Origin: Marinomonas rhodophyticola
GTDB taxonomy: Bacteria > Pseudomonadota > Gammaproteobacteria > Pseudomonadales > Marinomonadaceae
NCBI RefSeq assembly: GCF_026113935.1
Contig: NZ_JAPEUL010000009.1
Span: forward strand, 392,501-456,500
DNA length: 64,000 nt
Reading direction: 5' to 3'
Part shown: piece after piece, positions 1 through 8,799 of the stretch
How positions within the stretch are numbered: position 1 is the first letter of the stretch
How the letters are laid out: each line of letters starts with the position of its first letter
Program-made: the position numbers and the translations under genes
The notes under the pieces: model-generated
The model's database searches: none
What the model was told of the DNA's origin: nothing
What the model saw: the letters and a program-made list of their open reading frames with translations, nothing else

Positions 1-430
1 CTATATGACTTTTGGCAAATGTTTCCTTGTGGCGACGGGCAACGTGGCTCGTTTTGATACGTTAGAAGAAGTCAATCGCCCTGAGGTAAAGGTTGGTGTA
101 AACATCGGTGGAACCAATGAAAAATTTGCCGACCAATATCTGAGCAAAGCCACCATTATTCGTTATGAAAATAACCTAGATGTCCCTAAAGCCGTGGAAG
201 CAGGAGACGTTGATGTGATGGTGACAGAAACCCCAGAAGCACTATATTACCAAGTAGTCAACAAGCAACTAGAAGCCTCACGAGCGAATGATCCTTTCAC
301 TAAAAGCCAATTTGGTTACTTGATTCCAGCGGGTGAGCAGCGTTTATTGAATACGGTGAATTTCATGATGGAGGAAATGACATTAAAAGGTATCGATGAA
401 ACCTTGATGGTGAATAACTCGCTTAAATAA
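1..430 (+). CDS. periplasmic binding protein, family 3 (3' part only)
   Basis: The frame is open to the left edge, so this is the C-terminal 143 or so codons of a longer gene. The sequence looks like the second lobe of a family 3 solute-binding protein, closest in feel to cyclohexadienyl dehydratase/amino-acid binding proteins: a V-G-V-N-I-G-G-T-N-E stretch followed by an aspartate-rich A-G-D-V-D-V-M-V-T-E-T-P segment and a Y-L-I-P-A-G motif near the end. It probably binds an amino acid or keto acid in the periplasm for an ABC importer, or acts as a dehydratase. The first in-window ATG at 5 is almost certainly internal. A strong terminator follows at 443-486. The exact ligand cannot be read from this part. 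Confidence 0.75.
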   Translation, partial: YMTFGKCFLVATGNVARFDTLEEVNRPEVKVGVNIGGTNEKFADQYLSKATIIRYENNLDVPKAVEAGDVDVMVTETPEALYYQVVNKQLEASRANDPFTKSQFGYLIPAGEQRLLNTVNFMMEEMTLKGIDETLMVNNSLK

Positions 431-442
431 GTCATTTCTTAT

Positions 443-486
443 CGGCCCAACGTATTGTTAAAGGTGACGCTGGGCCGGTTTTTATT
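443..486 (+). terminator. rho-independent terminator after the binding-protein gene
   Basis: CGGCCCA at 443-449 pairs with TGGGCCG at 471-477 and is followed by a T run at 479-483. It sits 13 bases after the stop codon at 430. It also argues against starting the next gene at 455, which would lie inside this hairpin. Confidence 0.85.
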
Positions 487-589
487 TCTCCGCCTAAATT
501 ATCTTTTGTCAGCTCGTCGAATTCTCCTTATCATTCGCTCCTCTTTTTATTCTCTTCCGACTCGCTCAAGAGTCATTAAGGACGATGTT

Positions 590-1351
590 ATGGATTACAG
601 TTTATTCACTGTGTCGCTGTTGATCGGTACAGGGTTTGTTGCTGGCATTATTAATACGCTTGCTGGTGGTGGCTCCAATCTTACCTTGCCTGCTTTGATG
701 GTCATGGGCATGCCAGCTGACATCGCCAACGCAACCAATCGTGTTGGTGTATTTTTACAGAACGTGGCGGCCACCTTTGGCTTTCGTAAAGCAAAAAAAT
801 TGGATAACGCGGATATCCTACCGGTGATGATACCCTCTTTACTTGGCGGTGTGGTTGGGGCATTTGCGGCCAGTTACGCGCCAGAGACTTGGTTAAAACC
901 TTTATTGCTCAGTGCCATGATTGGCATGACAATTATTATGATTGTGCGTCCGACTATGATTGCGCCACCAGAAGGCACGGTGCCCTTTAAAGTGTCGGAA
1001 AAACCCAGTGCTTGGATTGCCTTATTTATCGCCGGTGTTTACGGCGGTTTTGTCCAAGCGGGCGTGGGTTTTATCTTGATTGCCGCTTTAGCTGGCACCT
1101 TGCGTTACGACCTAGTTCGCACCAATGCGCTAAAAATGGTGTGTACACTTGGCTTTACAGCGTTGGCATTAGGTGTGTTTATTTGGAACGATCAAATCCT
1201 ATGGATTCCCGGATTAATCCTTGCATCTGGCACCATGCTTGGCTCATTTCTCGCGGTGAAATTGGCTATTAAAGCCAATCCAAGTCATCTGAAATGGTTT
1301 CTTTTCATCATGACAGTTTGTGGCAGTGCAGCGGCGCTATTAAGTGATTAA
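590..1351 (+). CDS. TSUP (TauE/SafE) family membrane transporter
   Basis: A 253-residue polytopic inner membrane protein of the sulfite exporter TauE/SafE family. The N-terminus carries the family signature (G-x-I-N-T-L-A-G-G-G-S), there are about eight hydrophobic segments, and a second internal repeat starts near residue 140 (G-V-Y-G-G-F-V-Q-A-G-V-G). The ATG at 590 is preferred because AAGGA lies 8-12 bases upstream and longer starts would run into the upstream terminator. Family members export sulfite, sulfoacetate or other small organic anions; the substrate here is unknown. Its last 260 bp recur almost identically at 2313-2579, which is a duplication scar rather than a second gene. Confidence 0.88.
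   Translation: MDYSLFTVSLLIGTGFVAGIINTLAGGGSNLTLPALMVMGMPADIANATNRVGVFLQNVAATFGFRKAKKLDNADILPVMIPSLLGGVVGAFAASYAPETWLKPLLLSAMIGMTIIMIVRPTMIAPPEGTVPFKVSEKPSAWIALFIAGVYGGFVQAGVGFILIAALAGTLRYDLVRTNALKMVCTLGFTALALGVFIWNDQILWIPGLILASGTMLGSFLAVKLAIKANPSHLKWFLFIMTVCGSAAALLSD
1085..1351 (+). repeat. direct repeat, left copy (3' end of TSUP gene)
   Basis: This segment matches 2313-2579 at a constant offset of 1228 bases, with about six mismatches over the last 259 bp. Similarity fades upstream near 1085 and stops abruptly at the stop codon. The two copies bracket the outer membrane protein gene at 1503-2075. Confidence 0.93.
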
Positions 1352-1463
1352 TTGGCTTGACATTTGATTGAATAGAATTTTTAGCCAACTAAGGTTATTA
1401 GTTTTACCTTAAACTTTAGTCATAAATTTCCCTAGTTATGTAAAAAGATATTGAGTGAAAGAT

Positions 1464-1497
1464 TCGCTTTAGTATTTTTAGCTAAAGCGATTTTTTT
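1464..1497 (+). terminator. rho-independent terminator after TSUP gene
   Basis: TCGCTTTAG (1464-1472) and CTAAAGCGA (1482-1490) form a 9-bp stem followed by seven T residues. It ends TSUP transcription and separates it from the convergent outer membrane protein gene, whose stop codon begins six bases further on. Confidence 0.88.
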
Positions 1498-1502
1498 GGC
1501 TT

Positions 1503-2075
1503 TTAAAGAGAGTACATAAGTTTTAAAGCTAAGCTGTATGCTGAGGTGTCAGTTTCAAAATAGCCGTTAAGGCCATTGTCATACGCAGAACCTAATCGAT
1601 AAGTATATTGAGTTTCTAAGGAGAACTTCCCAGTGTTATAGCCAAATCCAAATGGAAAATGGGCACCGCTAATTGTATCTTTTCGGTTGTACTTTCTGCG
1701 ATTCCAATTATCTGAAAAAAATCCAACACCTGCGAAATAATAGAAGTGATCTTGATCGATAAAATGGTCACCTAGTAATAAGTTAATATCAATACCATTG
1801 ACCTGAACCCGTGGGTTTTCAGTACAAGAATTCCCGTTATCCCAGTCACAAGTGTCACCTGATTTAAACCGGTAAGCTCCTTCTATTGCAATGTTATTAG
1901 AAAAAGCATAGCGAGCAACTAATGCTGGGGCATTGACATATTCTTCATAGCCAGAACCATTATCTGTTCCACTAACAGTTGTTCTTGTATAGCCAAGTCC
2001 TACCTGAATTTGTGATTCTGCCATAGCACTAGAGGCTGTTAGAAGTATGATTGTAGCAAGAGATATTTTTTTCAT
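1503..2075 (-). CDS. outer membrane beta-barrel protein (OmpA/Opa-like porin fold)
   Basis: A 190-residue exported protein. It starts with a clear signal peptide (M-K-K-I-S-L-A-T-I-I-L-L, cleavage after the A-M-A at about residue 20) and continues with alternating hydrophobic strands, typical of an eight-stranded outer membrane barrel: Q-V-G-L-G-Y-T-R, A-I-E-G-A-Y-R-F, F-A-G-V-G-F-F, and a terminal aromatic-rich strand ending Y-S-L. The start at 2075 is chosen because the signal peptide begins there, with GGATG just upstream. Two cysteines near the middle (C-D-W-D-N-G-N-S-C) may form a loop disulphide. Function is unknown. The gene lies alone between the two TSUP repeats and is AT-rich, which suggests it arrived with the recombination that made the duplication. 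Confidence 0.78.
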   Translation of the reverse strand: MKKISLATIILLTASSAMAESQIQVGLGYTRTTVSGTDNGSGYEEYVNAPALVARYAFSNNIAIEGAYRFKSGDTCDWDNGNSCTENPRVQVNGIDINLLLGDHFIDQDHFYYFAGVGFFSDNWNRRKYNRKDTISGAHFPFGFGYNTGKFSLETQYTYRLGSAYDNGLNGYFETDTSAYSLALKLMYSL

Positions 2076-2312
2076 ATTTGTACATCCAATATACATAAAA
2101 ATAGTAATTTCATATATTACATATGATTATTTTATGTAAAAAAGAATGTTGTACATTTTTTTTGCAATACCTTATCTATATATTTGCTTTTTAAAAAGTA
2201 AACAATGAATTGATCATGTCATCAACAGCTAGGTTCAAATTGGTTAAACTATTTTGAGAGTATGGACATGTATTTGTTTGTTTTAGGTCAAGATTCATTG
2301 AATTTAATCGTC

Positions 2313-2579
2313 GATTTATCTGGTACCTTGCGTTACGACCTAGTTCGCACCAATTCGCTAAAAATGGTGTGTACACTTGGCTTTACAGCGTTGGCATTAG
2401 GTGTGTTTATTTGGAACGATCAAATCCTATGGATTCCCGGATTAATCCTTGCATCTGGCACCATGCTTGGCTCATTTCTCGCGGTGAAATTGGCTATTAA
2501 AGCCCATCCAAGTCATCTGAAATGGTTTCTTTTCATCATGACAGTTTGTGGCAGTGCAGCGGCTCTTTTGAGTGATTAA
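2313..2579 (+). pseudogene. 3' fragment of a TSUP gene (duplicate of 1085-1351)
   Basis: About 86 C-terminal codons of the TSUP transporter are repeated here, in frame to the same stop codon. Mismatches include G to T in the N-A-L codon context, A to C changing N-P-S-H to H-P-S-H, and three changes in the last 15 bases. The frame stays open upstream to an ATG at 2262, but the first 20 codons have no similarity to the transporter and there is no ribosome site, so a functional product is unlikely. The fragment lacks the N-terminal repeat that the fold needs. It is best seen as a recombination leftover. Confidence 0.85.
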
Positions 2580-2627
2580 AGATATTTCTTCTTTCTAATA
2601 TCTTATGAGAAATAGTGATTTATTAAA

Positions 2628-2646
2628 AATAAAACATCGTTTTACT
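2628..2646. promoter_or_regulatory. KdgR-like operator upstream of pectate lyase
   Basis: The near-palindrome AATAAAACATCGTTTTACT matches the gammaproteobacterial KdgR box pattern, in which an AAAACA half-site faces TGTTTT. It lies about 155 bp before the pectate lyase start. A closely similar box lies upstream of kdgM at 46261-46297, so two pectin genes 43 kb apart share the motif. Regulation by KdgR is inferred; no kdgR gene is in this window. Confidence 0.62.
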
Positions 2647-2798
2647 TTTTTGGTTTTCCTGATAGTCTATTCTCCTATACAGAAAGCATCGCTGTAGGTT
2701 GCTCTTTGTATGCTGCCAATAAAAATAACAATGCGATTTGAAAATATGCACGGCGAGAGGTCTTTATCTGCTTATTTTCAATGTCTTTGGAGAATAAA

Positions 2799-4316
2799 AT
2801 GAATAGAAAAATTTTAGCGGCGTCTTGTTTGGCGGCCAGCTTAATTGCCGGATGTTCAGCTGTGAGTGCGGATAACACATCACAGAAGCTCTCAAATACT
2901 GGAAAGAATAGTATGTCGCAAAATATAGCGCGTGTTGTTCTTCCTCATAACGACGGTTGGGCGGCAGCCGAAGGGCAAGTGACGGGCGGTGCGGATGCAC
3001 TCGATGAGCATGTTTATACCGTCAGTAGCCGAAAAGCCTTTGTTGATGCATTAAAAGAAGCGGGTAACCTACCTAAGATTATTCAAATTAGTGGCACGAT
3101 TAACTTATCATCCAATGATCAAGGGCGTGAGCTTACGGAAGCCGATTATCGAGTTGCGCCTTATAATTTCGAAGAGTATAAAAACGCTTACGCACCATCG
3201 GTTTGGAATGCAAAACCACTTATTAAAAAACGTCCGAATAGGGATTTAACCGGCCCTCAAGAAGAAGCTCGTTTAGCCTCGGCTAAAAAACAAAAAGACC
3301 AAATTGTCATTGATGTCCCTTCAAATACCAGCATCATAGGTTTAGGTAAAAACGCAAAAATCATTAAAGGCACCTTGCAAATTAGTGCAGGCGTTGAAAA
3401 CGTCATCATTCGTAATATTACTTTTGAAGACGCGTTTGATTATTTCCCTGGTTGGGATCCAGGTGATAGTTTTAAAATCGATTCTAATTACCCAGGTTGC
3501 ATGGAGGAATACGCTGATGCTTCCCATGGTCCGCAAATGTGTCCAGGTGGCCGTTGGAACTCAGAGTACGACTTAATTTCTATTAACGGTGGTAAGCGAG
3601 TGTGGATTGATCACAGCACTTTCTCTGATGGTGATCGCCCAGACGCCATGTTCCCACCAGTCTACCCATTCCCCCAGAACGAGATTACACAAAAAGTCCA
3701 ACATCATGATGGCTTAGTTGATATTACCAATCAGGCGGATCTCGTGACGATTTCCAACAGCTATTTTCATGATCATGATAAAGCCTTTCTGATTGGTAAT
3801 AGCGATGGTAAAACGGCAGACACTGGTTATTTACGTGTCACGCTGCATGGTAATTATTTCAACAATGTTGGTCAGCGTATGCCACGTGTTCGTTATGGCA
3901 AGGTGCATGTGTATAACAACTATTTCGTCGGTAATGCACAAGGTGACGGCGTTGGCGCCAATGCCTATGAACGTCATGTGAATTCTTTGGTTAACAAACC
4001 TAAGCACAATATTGTTCGTCAGGTTTTGGGAGCGGGTAAAGAGTCTGCTATTTATTCAGAAGCCAATGTGTTCGAAATCAAAAATGGTGATCCTTCTCAT
4101 GCTATCGGTAATATGAAAGGGAAAGTAGCTTACGATCAGGGTTCCATGTTCAATGGCGAAATGATGGATATCGTTGAAGAAGCGAACAAAGCAAGTGGCA
4201 AACCTCTCTCTAAAGAGGTGGGCTGGACACCAACCTTATATGGACCAACGCCAGTATTGCCTGCTAGTGACGTGATTGATTATGTCAAAGAAAATGCAGG
4301 AGCGGGTAAACTTTAG
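2799..4316 (+). CDS. secreted pectate lyase, polysaccharide lyase family 1
   Basis: A 505-residue lyase that cleaves polygalacturonate by beta-elimination. The N-terminus is a lipoprotein-type signal with a lipobox ending L-I-A-G-C near residue 19, so the mature enzyme is probably anchored in the outer membrane facing the periplasm or surface. The parallel beta-helix motifs of PL1 are present: V-W-I-D-H at about 268-272, the calcium-binding aspartate region D-G-L-V-D-I-T-N, and the catalytic arginine motif Q-R-M-P-R-V-R-Y-G at 359-367. GGAG at 2789-2792 sets the ATG at 2799 over one six codons upstream. The gene is single, with a KdgR-like box before it and a strong terminator after it. Together with KdgM at 46.4 kb it indicates pectin use. 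Confidence 0.93.
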   Translation: MNRKILAASCLAASLIAGCSAVSADNTSQKLSNTGKNSMSQNIARVVLPHNDGWAAAEGQVTGGADALDEHVYTVSSRKAFVDALKEAGNLPKIIQISGTINLSSNDQGRELTEADYRVAPYNFEEYKNAYAPSVWNAKPLIKKRPNRDLTGPQEEARLASAKKQKDQIVIDVPSNTSIIGLGKNAKIIKGTLQISAGVENVIIRNITFEDAFDYFPGWDPGDSFKIDSNYPGCMEEYADASHGPQMCPGGRWNSEYDLISINGGKRVWIDHSTFSDGDRPDAMFPPVYPFPQNEITQKVQHHDGLVDITNQADLVTISNSYFHDHDKAFLIGNSDGKTADTGYLRVTLHGNYFNNVGQRMPRVRYGKVHVYNNYFVGNAQGDGVGANAYERHVNSLVNKPKHNIVRQVLGAGKESAIYSEANVFEIKNGDPSHAIGNMKGKVAYDQGSMFNGEMMDIVEEANKASGKPLSKEVGWTPTLYGPTPVLPASDVIDYVKENAGAGKL

Positions 4317-4343
4317 ATCTTAAGTAGAAGAATATTCCTTGTG

Positions 4344-4383
4344 ATGTCGATGTCATTCCAATCGAAATACATCGACATTTTTT
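4344..4383 (+). terminator. rho-independent terminator after pectate lyase
   Basis: ATGTCGATGT (4344-4353) pairs perfectly with ACATCGACAT (4369-4378), then T residues follow. The remaining 240 bases up to the next gene are AT-rich with no recognisable coding sequence and presumably hold its promoter. Confidence 0.9.
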
Positions 4384-4623
4384 GTTCATCTTTTTCAAAA
4401 AGGTAGTTTTTTGGTCAATAAATCGTGCTTTACATAGCTAAACCATTATTTACATTATATTTATTCTTTTTCTTAATAAGTTCGTTTACTCTTCAATAAA
4501 GGAACGATGTAGGCACATCTTTTGCTGGAGTACTAATTAGTTACGCTAAAAATTAGCGCTCTACAATTACCTTGAAAAACGCCGTAAGGAATGACTTATT
4601 TTTTAAAGACAGGGGTCTGCTTA

Positions 4624-5667
4624 GTGATATCGCTTTTAGAGCAATGGTTTGGAACGAAGCGTACGCATCCTGATTTTCGTTTTCGAGGGTTTTTATTTTC
4701 AGCCTTGGTGTTTATCTCTTCTAGTCTCGTTTTCTTCATTTATTACAATTTGGTCATAGACTATTTTCCGCCAATGTTAATAGCGAACTCTGTGTCGTTG
4801 TTCTTTTGTATCATTGGTGGATATTACCTGCTGGTAAAAAAACGCTCCCAAGTCGCAGCGGCAATTCTTCAGCTGATTGTGTCGATTGATACTTTTATAC
4901 TGATTTTAATTAATGGTAACGAAGAATTTGCACTCATTTTTGCCTTTCTAACCCCCGTCATGGGAATATTTCTTCTTGGCTATCGCTATGGGTCGATGTT
5001 GAGTGTCGTTTATTTCGTCGGTGTGTTTTATTTTTGCTTTACGCAAATGGATACTTGGCAACCAGAGCCATTCCTTCCTGCCAGCTTGATACATTTTTCT
5101 TTTATCTATTTGTTGTTACTCATGGTGTCGTTTTTCTACGACACTAGCCGCCGAAAAGCCTATCAAATGATGGAAGAGTCGAACCGTCAGTTACAGGAGT
5201 TGGCTACGACAGATGTATTAACTAAATTGCGCAATCGTCGCTATGTGGAAGATAAATTATTGAATTCGACTGGTAGTCACTACATTGCCATGTTGGATGT
5301 GGATGATTTCAAAAAAGTGAACGATCAGTTTGGTCATGATCAGGGTGATAAAGTGTTAATATACCTAGCGCAGACGCTAAACGAGCATCTTGGTCCTCAC
5401 GATACCGTCGGTCGTTGGGGCGGTGAAGAGTTCATTATTATTTTTGCAGAATCAAATCTTGCTCGACTAGAGGAAACCTTAAAGCAGTTAAATCAGCGTG
5501 TAGCAAATACAAAATTTGGCATTGAACGACAAATTACGATTAGCATCGGGTTGGCAAATCATCATGCCAGTAGGCATCGAGACAGCTTACGAGCAGTTGA
5601 TCAAGCGTTGTACAACGCGAAGGCTGATGGCAAGAATCGATTCTGTACCGCCAGCCAACTTGTTTAA
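4624..5667 (+). CDS. membrane-bound GGDEF diguanylate cyclase
   Basis: The protein makes the second messenger c-di-GMP from two GTP. About six membrane-spanning segments fill residues 15-185, followed by a short coiled linker and a GGDEF domain. The active-site loop reads R-W-G-G-E-E-F (G266-F270), a fully active form. There is no obvious R-x-x-D inhibitory site at the usual distance before it. A GTG start at 4624 with AGGGGT eight bases upstream is preferred. The ATG at 4591 directly abuts AAGGA, which is too close to serve as its ribosome site, though it would add only 11 residues. The membrane part resembles the unclassified sensor regions of many GGDEF proteins, so the signal is unknown. 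Confidence 0.88.
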   Translation: MISLLEQWFGTKRTHPDFRFRGFLFSALVFISSSLVFFIYYNLVIDYFPPMLIANSVSLFFCIIGGYYLLVKKRSQVAAAILQLIVSIDTFILILINGNEEFALIFAFLTPVMGIFLLGYRYGSMLSVVYFVGVFYFCFTQMDTWQPEPFLPASLIHFSFIYLLLLMVSFFYDTSRRKAYQMMEESNRQLQELATTDVLTKLRNRRYVEDKLLNSTGSHYIAMLDVDDFKKVNDQFGHDQGDKVLIYLAQTLNEHLGPHDTVGRWGGEEFIIIFAESNLARLEETLKQLNQRVANTKFGIERQITISIGLANHHASRHRDSLRAVDQALYNAKADGKNRFCTASQLV

Positions 5668-5673
5668 ACGTGC

Positions 5674-6756
5674 TTAGTGCGCATAGATATCATTGCATTC
5701 TTTAAGCATGTGATCACCGTTGTTCATAAAACCTGGACCATGCTCTTTATCGCTGACTAACCATATTGCGCAACTTTTTGTGGCAGCAGATACATCAAAC
5801 CAAACTGATCCCAAATGCAGGCCATCGAAAAAATAGTACTTAAGGTTGGTCGCATCGCTAATACTGGTCCACAAGGTTGATGAAATATCATCATCGTCTT
5901 CTTTTTGAATTGTCTTATTGGAGGATAGCGCGTCAAATGTCGAACATAGGGTAGGAACAGAGCAGGTTCCTATCATTGCTTTGACTTGCGCCACCCTATC
6001 TATAAGTTCGCTAGTGGAGCCTGTTAGTAGTCGATAAAAGCAGGCTCTTTGAAAGCGTTGAACAGCAGTATTGCCTCCTGGCGCAGTGAATACTGGAGTG
6101 TTGTTCACTGCGCCAGCGCTTTTTAAATTCCATTGGTAAAACCAATAATTCATCATTTGCAACTGGGTTTGGTAATCAGGTTGATTCGTCGCGACAGTGA
6201 AGTTGCGGCTGTGATGGATGTCGGCTTTACCTTTCTTTATGCCTATAATGGCAGAGTCTCCGTGTTTATCCGATAGGGTTAAATGCAACTCAGTATCGGC
6301 CGTTATATCCCCCGGTACCGTACCACTAACAAAGAAAACGCTTTGAGATTCAAAATATTTGACAGCTTCTTGGACACTTGAAAATACATCTAAGACGAAC
6401 TGCCCCCAACGTATAAGACTTAAGGCTTTTTGTCCTTCAGCAATATTGTCATCAAATGACGTGGTGGCATCGTATAAGATATTCGCAGTTAAGCCTTCTG
6501 TGTTTACTCCATCCGTTGTACCGTATCCATCATTTTCGGTACCGATAAGGATAGATGTCGAGCTGTATTTTACTGTCCATGATAATACTTGATCGTTTCT
6601 AAAATGATGTTTTTCTATTTCCTGTAAGCTTAGGCCAACTCTATGCATACCTACTGGAGATCGAAAAACTGAGCTTGTCAGTGGAAATTCCCAATCAAAA
6701 TTTCGGGCGGTTGTTACCCAATCAGGACTGATATTATTAACAATTCGAGTGCACAT
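5674..6756 (-). CDS. choloylglycine hydrolase family amidase (Ntn hydrolase)
   Basis: A 360-residue member of the bile salt hydrolase/penicillin V acylase family, which cleaves linear C-N amide bonds using an N-terminal cysteine. The protein begins M-C-T-R, so Met removal exposes Cys2 as nucleophile. The other catalytic residues are in place: R18 and D21 (A-R-N-F-D), N191 (A-T-N-Q-P-D-Y) and R234 (V-Q-R-F-Q-R). There is no signal peptide, so it should be cytoplasmic, unlike Gram-negative relatives that are exported. In a marine bacterium, bile salts are an unlikely substrate; N-acyl homoserine lactones or other N-acyl amides are possible. It is convergent with the cyclase (6-base gap) and divergent from the PaiB-like gene. 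Confidence 0.87.
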   Translation of the reverse strand: MCTRIVNNISPDWVTTARNFDWEFPLTSSVFRSPVGMHRVGLSLQEIEKHHFRNDQVLSWTVKYSSTSILIGTENDGYGTTDGVNTEGLTANILYDATTSFDDNIAEGQKALSLIRWGQFVLDVFSSVQEAVKYFESQSVFFVSGTVPGDITADTELHLTLSDKHGDSAIIGIKKGKADIHHSRNFTVATNQPDYQTQLQMMNYWFYQWNLKSAGAVNNTPVFTAPGGNTAVQRFQRACFYRLLTGSTSELIDRVAQVKAMIGTCSVPTLCSTFDALSSNKTIQKEDDDDISSTLWTSISDATNLKYYFFDGLHLGSVWFDVSAATKSCAIWLVSDKEHGPGFMNNGDHMLKECNDIYAH

Positions 6757-6888
6757 AGATTTACTCCATCAAAATAAAGCCGTAGTTTGTAATCAATAGA
6801 TCATAAGTAGATGACACTTTTAATTATCAAATCAATTGAATATATAACGTCGTTTTAATGTCTAAAAATAGTTAGAAAGGGAACCGTT

Positions 6889-7515
6889 GTGTACACGCCA
6901 AAACATTTTGAGATCAATGACCAAGAAGAGCAGCTCGCCTTTGTTAAAGCCTTTCCCTTCGCGACGTTAGTGTCGAATGATAATAACGGTCTAAACGCTG
7001 AGCATATTCCTATGTTGGTTCATGTCGATGCAGAGAATAGAGTTGTCCTACAAGCTCATATCGCCAAGGCCAATAAGCTTTGGCAGAACCTAGCGAATCA
7101 AGCTGATGTATTGGTGATTTTTCAAGGCGAAAATGCCTACATCACGCCAAACTGGTATCCCTCTAAAAAAGTAGATGGCAAAGCGGTTCCAACGTGGAAC
7201 TATCGCGCCGTTCACATTAAAGGCACGATAGACTTTATCCATGAAGCTGAATGGAAACTATCATTACTGGAAAAACTCACCGATATCCATGAGCAAAAAC
7301 AACCTGCGCCTTGGTCAATCTCCGATGCGCCTCAGGAATACATCGACAGACTGCAAGCTGCTGTTGTTGGCGTTGAAATCACCGTGACTGATATTCAGGG
7401 TAAATTCAAACTTAGCCAAAACCAAAGTGCCGATAATAAAAATGGAATTCATGAGGGCTTATCCGAAACTCAGCACCCTATGGCAGATCTGATAAAACCA
7501 GCAAATGGAGACTGA
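6889..7515 (+). CDS. PaiB-like FMN-binding protein
   Basis: A 208-residue protein of the PaiB family (FMN-binding split barrel, often named negative transcriptional regulator). The sequence has the family's start (M-Y-T-P-K-H-F), the A-F-P-F-A-T-L-V-S strand, and the conserved N-W-Y-P-S-K and W-N-Y-R-A-V-H motifs around residues 88-107 that line the flavin pocket. Translation starts at GTG 6889 with AAAGGGAA upstream. In Bacillus PaiB influences protease and sporulation genes, but the biochemical role in proteobacteria is not settled. It stands alone, followed by a terminator shared with the convergent MFS gene. Confidence 0.88.
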   Translation: MYTPKHFEINDQEEQLAFVKAFPFATLVSNDNNGLNAEHIPMLVHVDAENRVVLQAHIAKANKLWQNLANQADVLVIFQGENAYITPNWYPSKKVDGKAVPTWNYRAVHIKGTIDFIHEAEWKLSLLEKLTDIHEQKQPAPWSISDAPQEYIDRLQAAVVGVEITVTDIQGKFKLSQNQSADNKNGIHEGLSETQHPMADLIKPANGD

Positions 7516-7536
7516 CGAATAGCTAGCTTGAGGAAG

Positions 7537-7576
7537 GCATCCCCGTATGATTATCGGTTATCGCGGGAATGCTTTT
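7537..7576 (+). terminator. terminator between PaiB-like and MFS genes
   Basis: GCATCCCCG (7537-7545) pairs with CGGGAATGC (7564-7572) with one mismatch, followed by four T residues. It lies in the 108-bp gap between convergent genes. Confidence 0.65.
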
Positions 7577-7623
7577 ATTAATGTGTAAAACATTCCCTGC
7601 GTGTTGATTAAGAAAAAGCTAGA

Positions 7624-8799
7624 TTAGGAAGAAGCTACGGGTGCGTTACTCTGGCTTGAAGGACTGCGTTTTAACACCAGTACCATGAATAACCCAAGCA
7701 AAGCGGTTCCTGCACCCGCTAAGGCGACCGAAGGCAATCCAAGTCCTGCGCTGATGACACCGCCGCCCAATACTGCCCCAACGGCATTGCCTAAGTTAAA
7801 CGCGCCAATGTTCATGGCGGAAGCAAGGTTTGGCGCTTCGCTGGCTTCATGAACCACCAAAGACTGCAGCGGTGGAACCACGGCAAAACTGGCAATTCCC
7901 CAGAGGAAAATCAGAGGAACAACGATAATTGAAGAAGACATAGTGACGGCAAAAATGACCAACAGCAGAATCACCGCGATTAACGACACAATCAAGGTGC
8001 CAAACAGTGAACGATCCGCATAACGGCCACCGAGAATATTACCAACGGCAAGTCCCACGCCGTAAAGCACCAGCATGGCCGTCACGAAGGTGGTTGAGGC
8101 ATGGGTTTCTTGTTGCAGGATGGGCACGATGTAAGTGAATACCGTAAACATCGAGCTGGCACCCACTACAGTTAATAGCAACGCTGCCAAGACAGAGCCT
8201 CTACTTAACACGGCCAATTCATTACGAATGTTCGCTTTCTCTTGATTGACCAACGGAGGCAAGCTGACTCGTAGTGCCACCATTGCTACTAAACCAATAG
8301 CCGCAATGCCAAAGAAAGCATTTCGCCAACCAAATGTCGTCCCGACAAAGCTCGCTAATGGCACGCCACCAATGGTCGCTATGGTGAGGCCTGAAAACAT
8401 CGCCGCGACTGCCCCGGCACGTTGATTCGGCGGCACCAATTGGGTTGCTACTACAGCACCCACGCCAAAAAACACACCGTGATTGAACGACGTAATGATG
8501 CGTCCAATCATCAACGCACTGTAACTGTCGGCCAACGCACTGATTAAATTGCCGATGGTAAAAATCCCCATGGACAAAACCAGCAGACGACGGCGAGGCA
8601 TGTTTGCAAACAGCAAGGTCATGACTGGCGCACCAATTAATACACCAAAGGCGTAAGCGCTGATAAGCATGCCAGCCGTTGGAATAGAGACGCCCAAATC
8701 GCCCGCAATCACCGGCAACATCCCCATGGGGGAAAATTCCGTTACACCAATTCCAAAAGCACCAATGGCTAGAGCCATCAATGGAAAGTTAATCTTCAT
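7624..8799 (-). CDS. MFS transporter, DHA1/AraJ-type drug or sugar efflux
   Basis: A 391-residue major facilitator with 12 predicted membrane segments, starting M-K-I-N-F-P-L-M-A-L. The family motif G-x-T-E-F (G-V-T-E-F-S-P-M-G) lies in helix 1. The loop 2-3 signature appears as N-M-P-R-R-R, and helix 5 has G-x-x-x-G-x-x-x-G (G-L-T-I-A-T-I-G-G-V-P-L-A). This is the YdhP/AraJ-like branch of proton-driven exporters. The start at 8799 follows GAGAG; a longer upstream reading would overlap the LysR gene. Divergent LysR control across the 100-bp gap is likely. Confidence 0.9.
   Translation of the reverse strand: MKINFPLMALAIGAFGIGVTEFSPMGMLPVIAGDLGVSIPTAGMLISAYAFGVLIGAPVMTLLFANMPRRRLLVLSMGIFTIGNLISALADSYSALMIGRIITSFNHGVFFGVGAVVATQLVPPNQRAGAVAAMFSGLTIATIGGVPLASFVGTTFGWRNAFFGIAAIGLVAMVALRVSLPPLVNQEKANIRNELAVLSRGSVLAALLLTVVGASSMFTVFTYIVPILQQETHASTTFVTAMLVLYGVGLAVGNILGGRYADRSLFGTLIVSLIAVILLLVIFAVTMSSSIIVVPLIFLWGIASFAVVPPLQSLVVHEASEAPNLASAMNIGAFNLGNAVGAVLGGGVISAGLGLPSVALAGAGTALLGLFMVLVLKRSPSSQSNAPVASS

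Noticed and set aside
1352-2312. Integron cassette with attC site
   Set aside because: No attC-like core sites or large imperfect palindrome lie at the boundaries; the repeat is a gene end, not a recombination site.
2262-2579. A 105-codon frame that could encode a short TSUP protein
   Set aside because: Its 3' part is a near-copy of the full gene's end and its 5' part is unrelated and lacks a ribosome site; a half-transporter would not fold.
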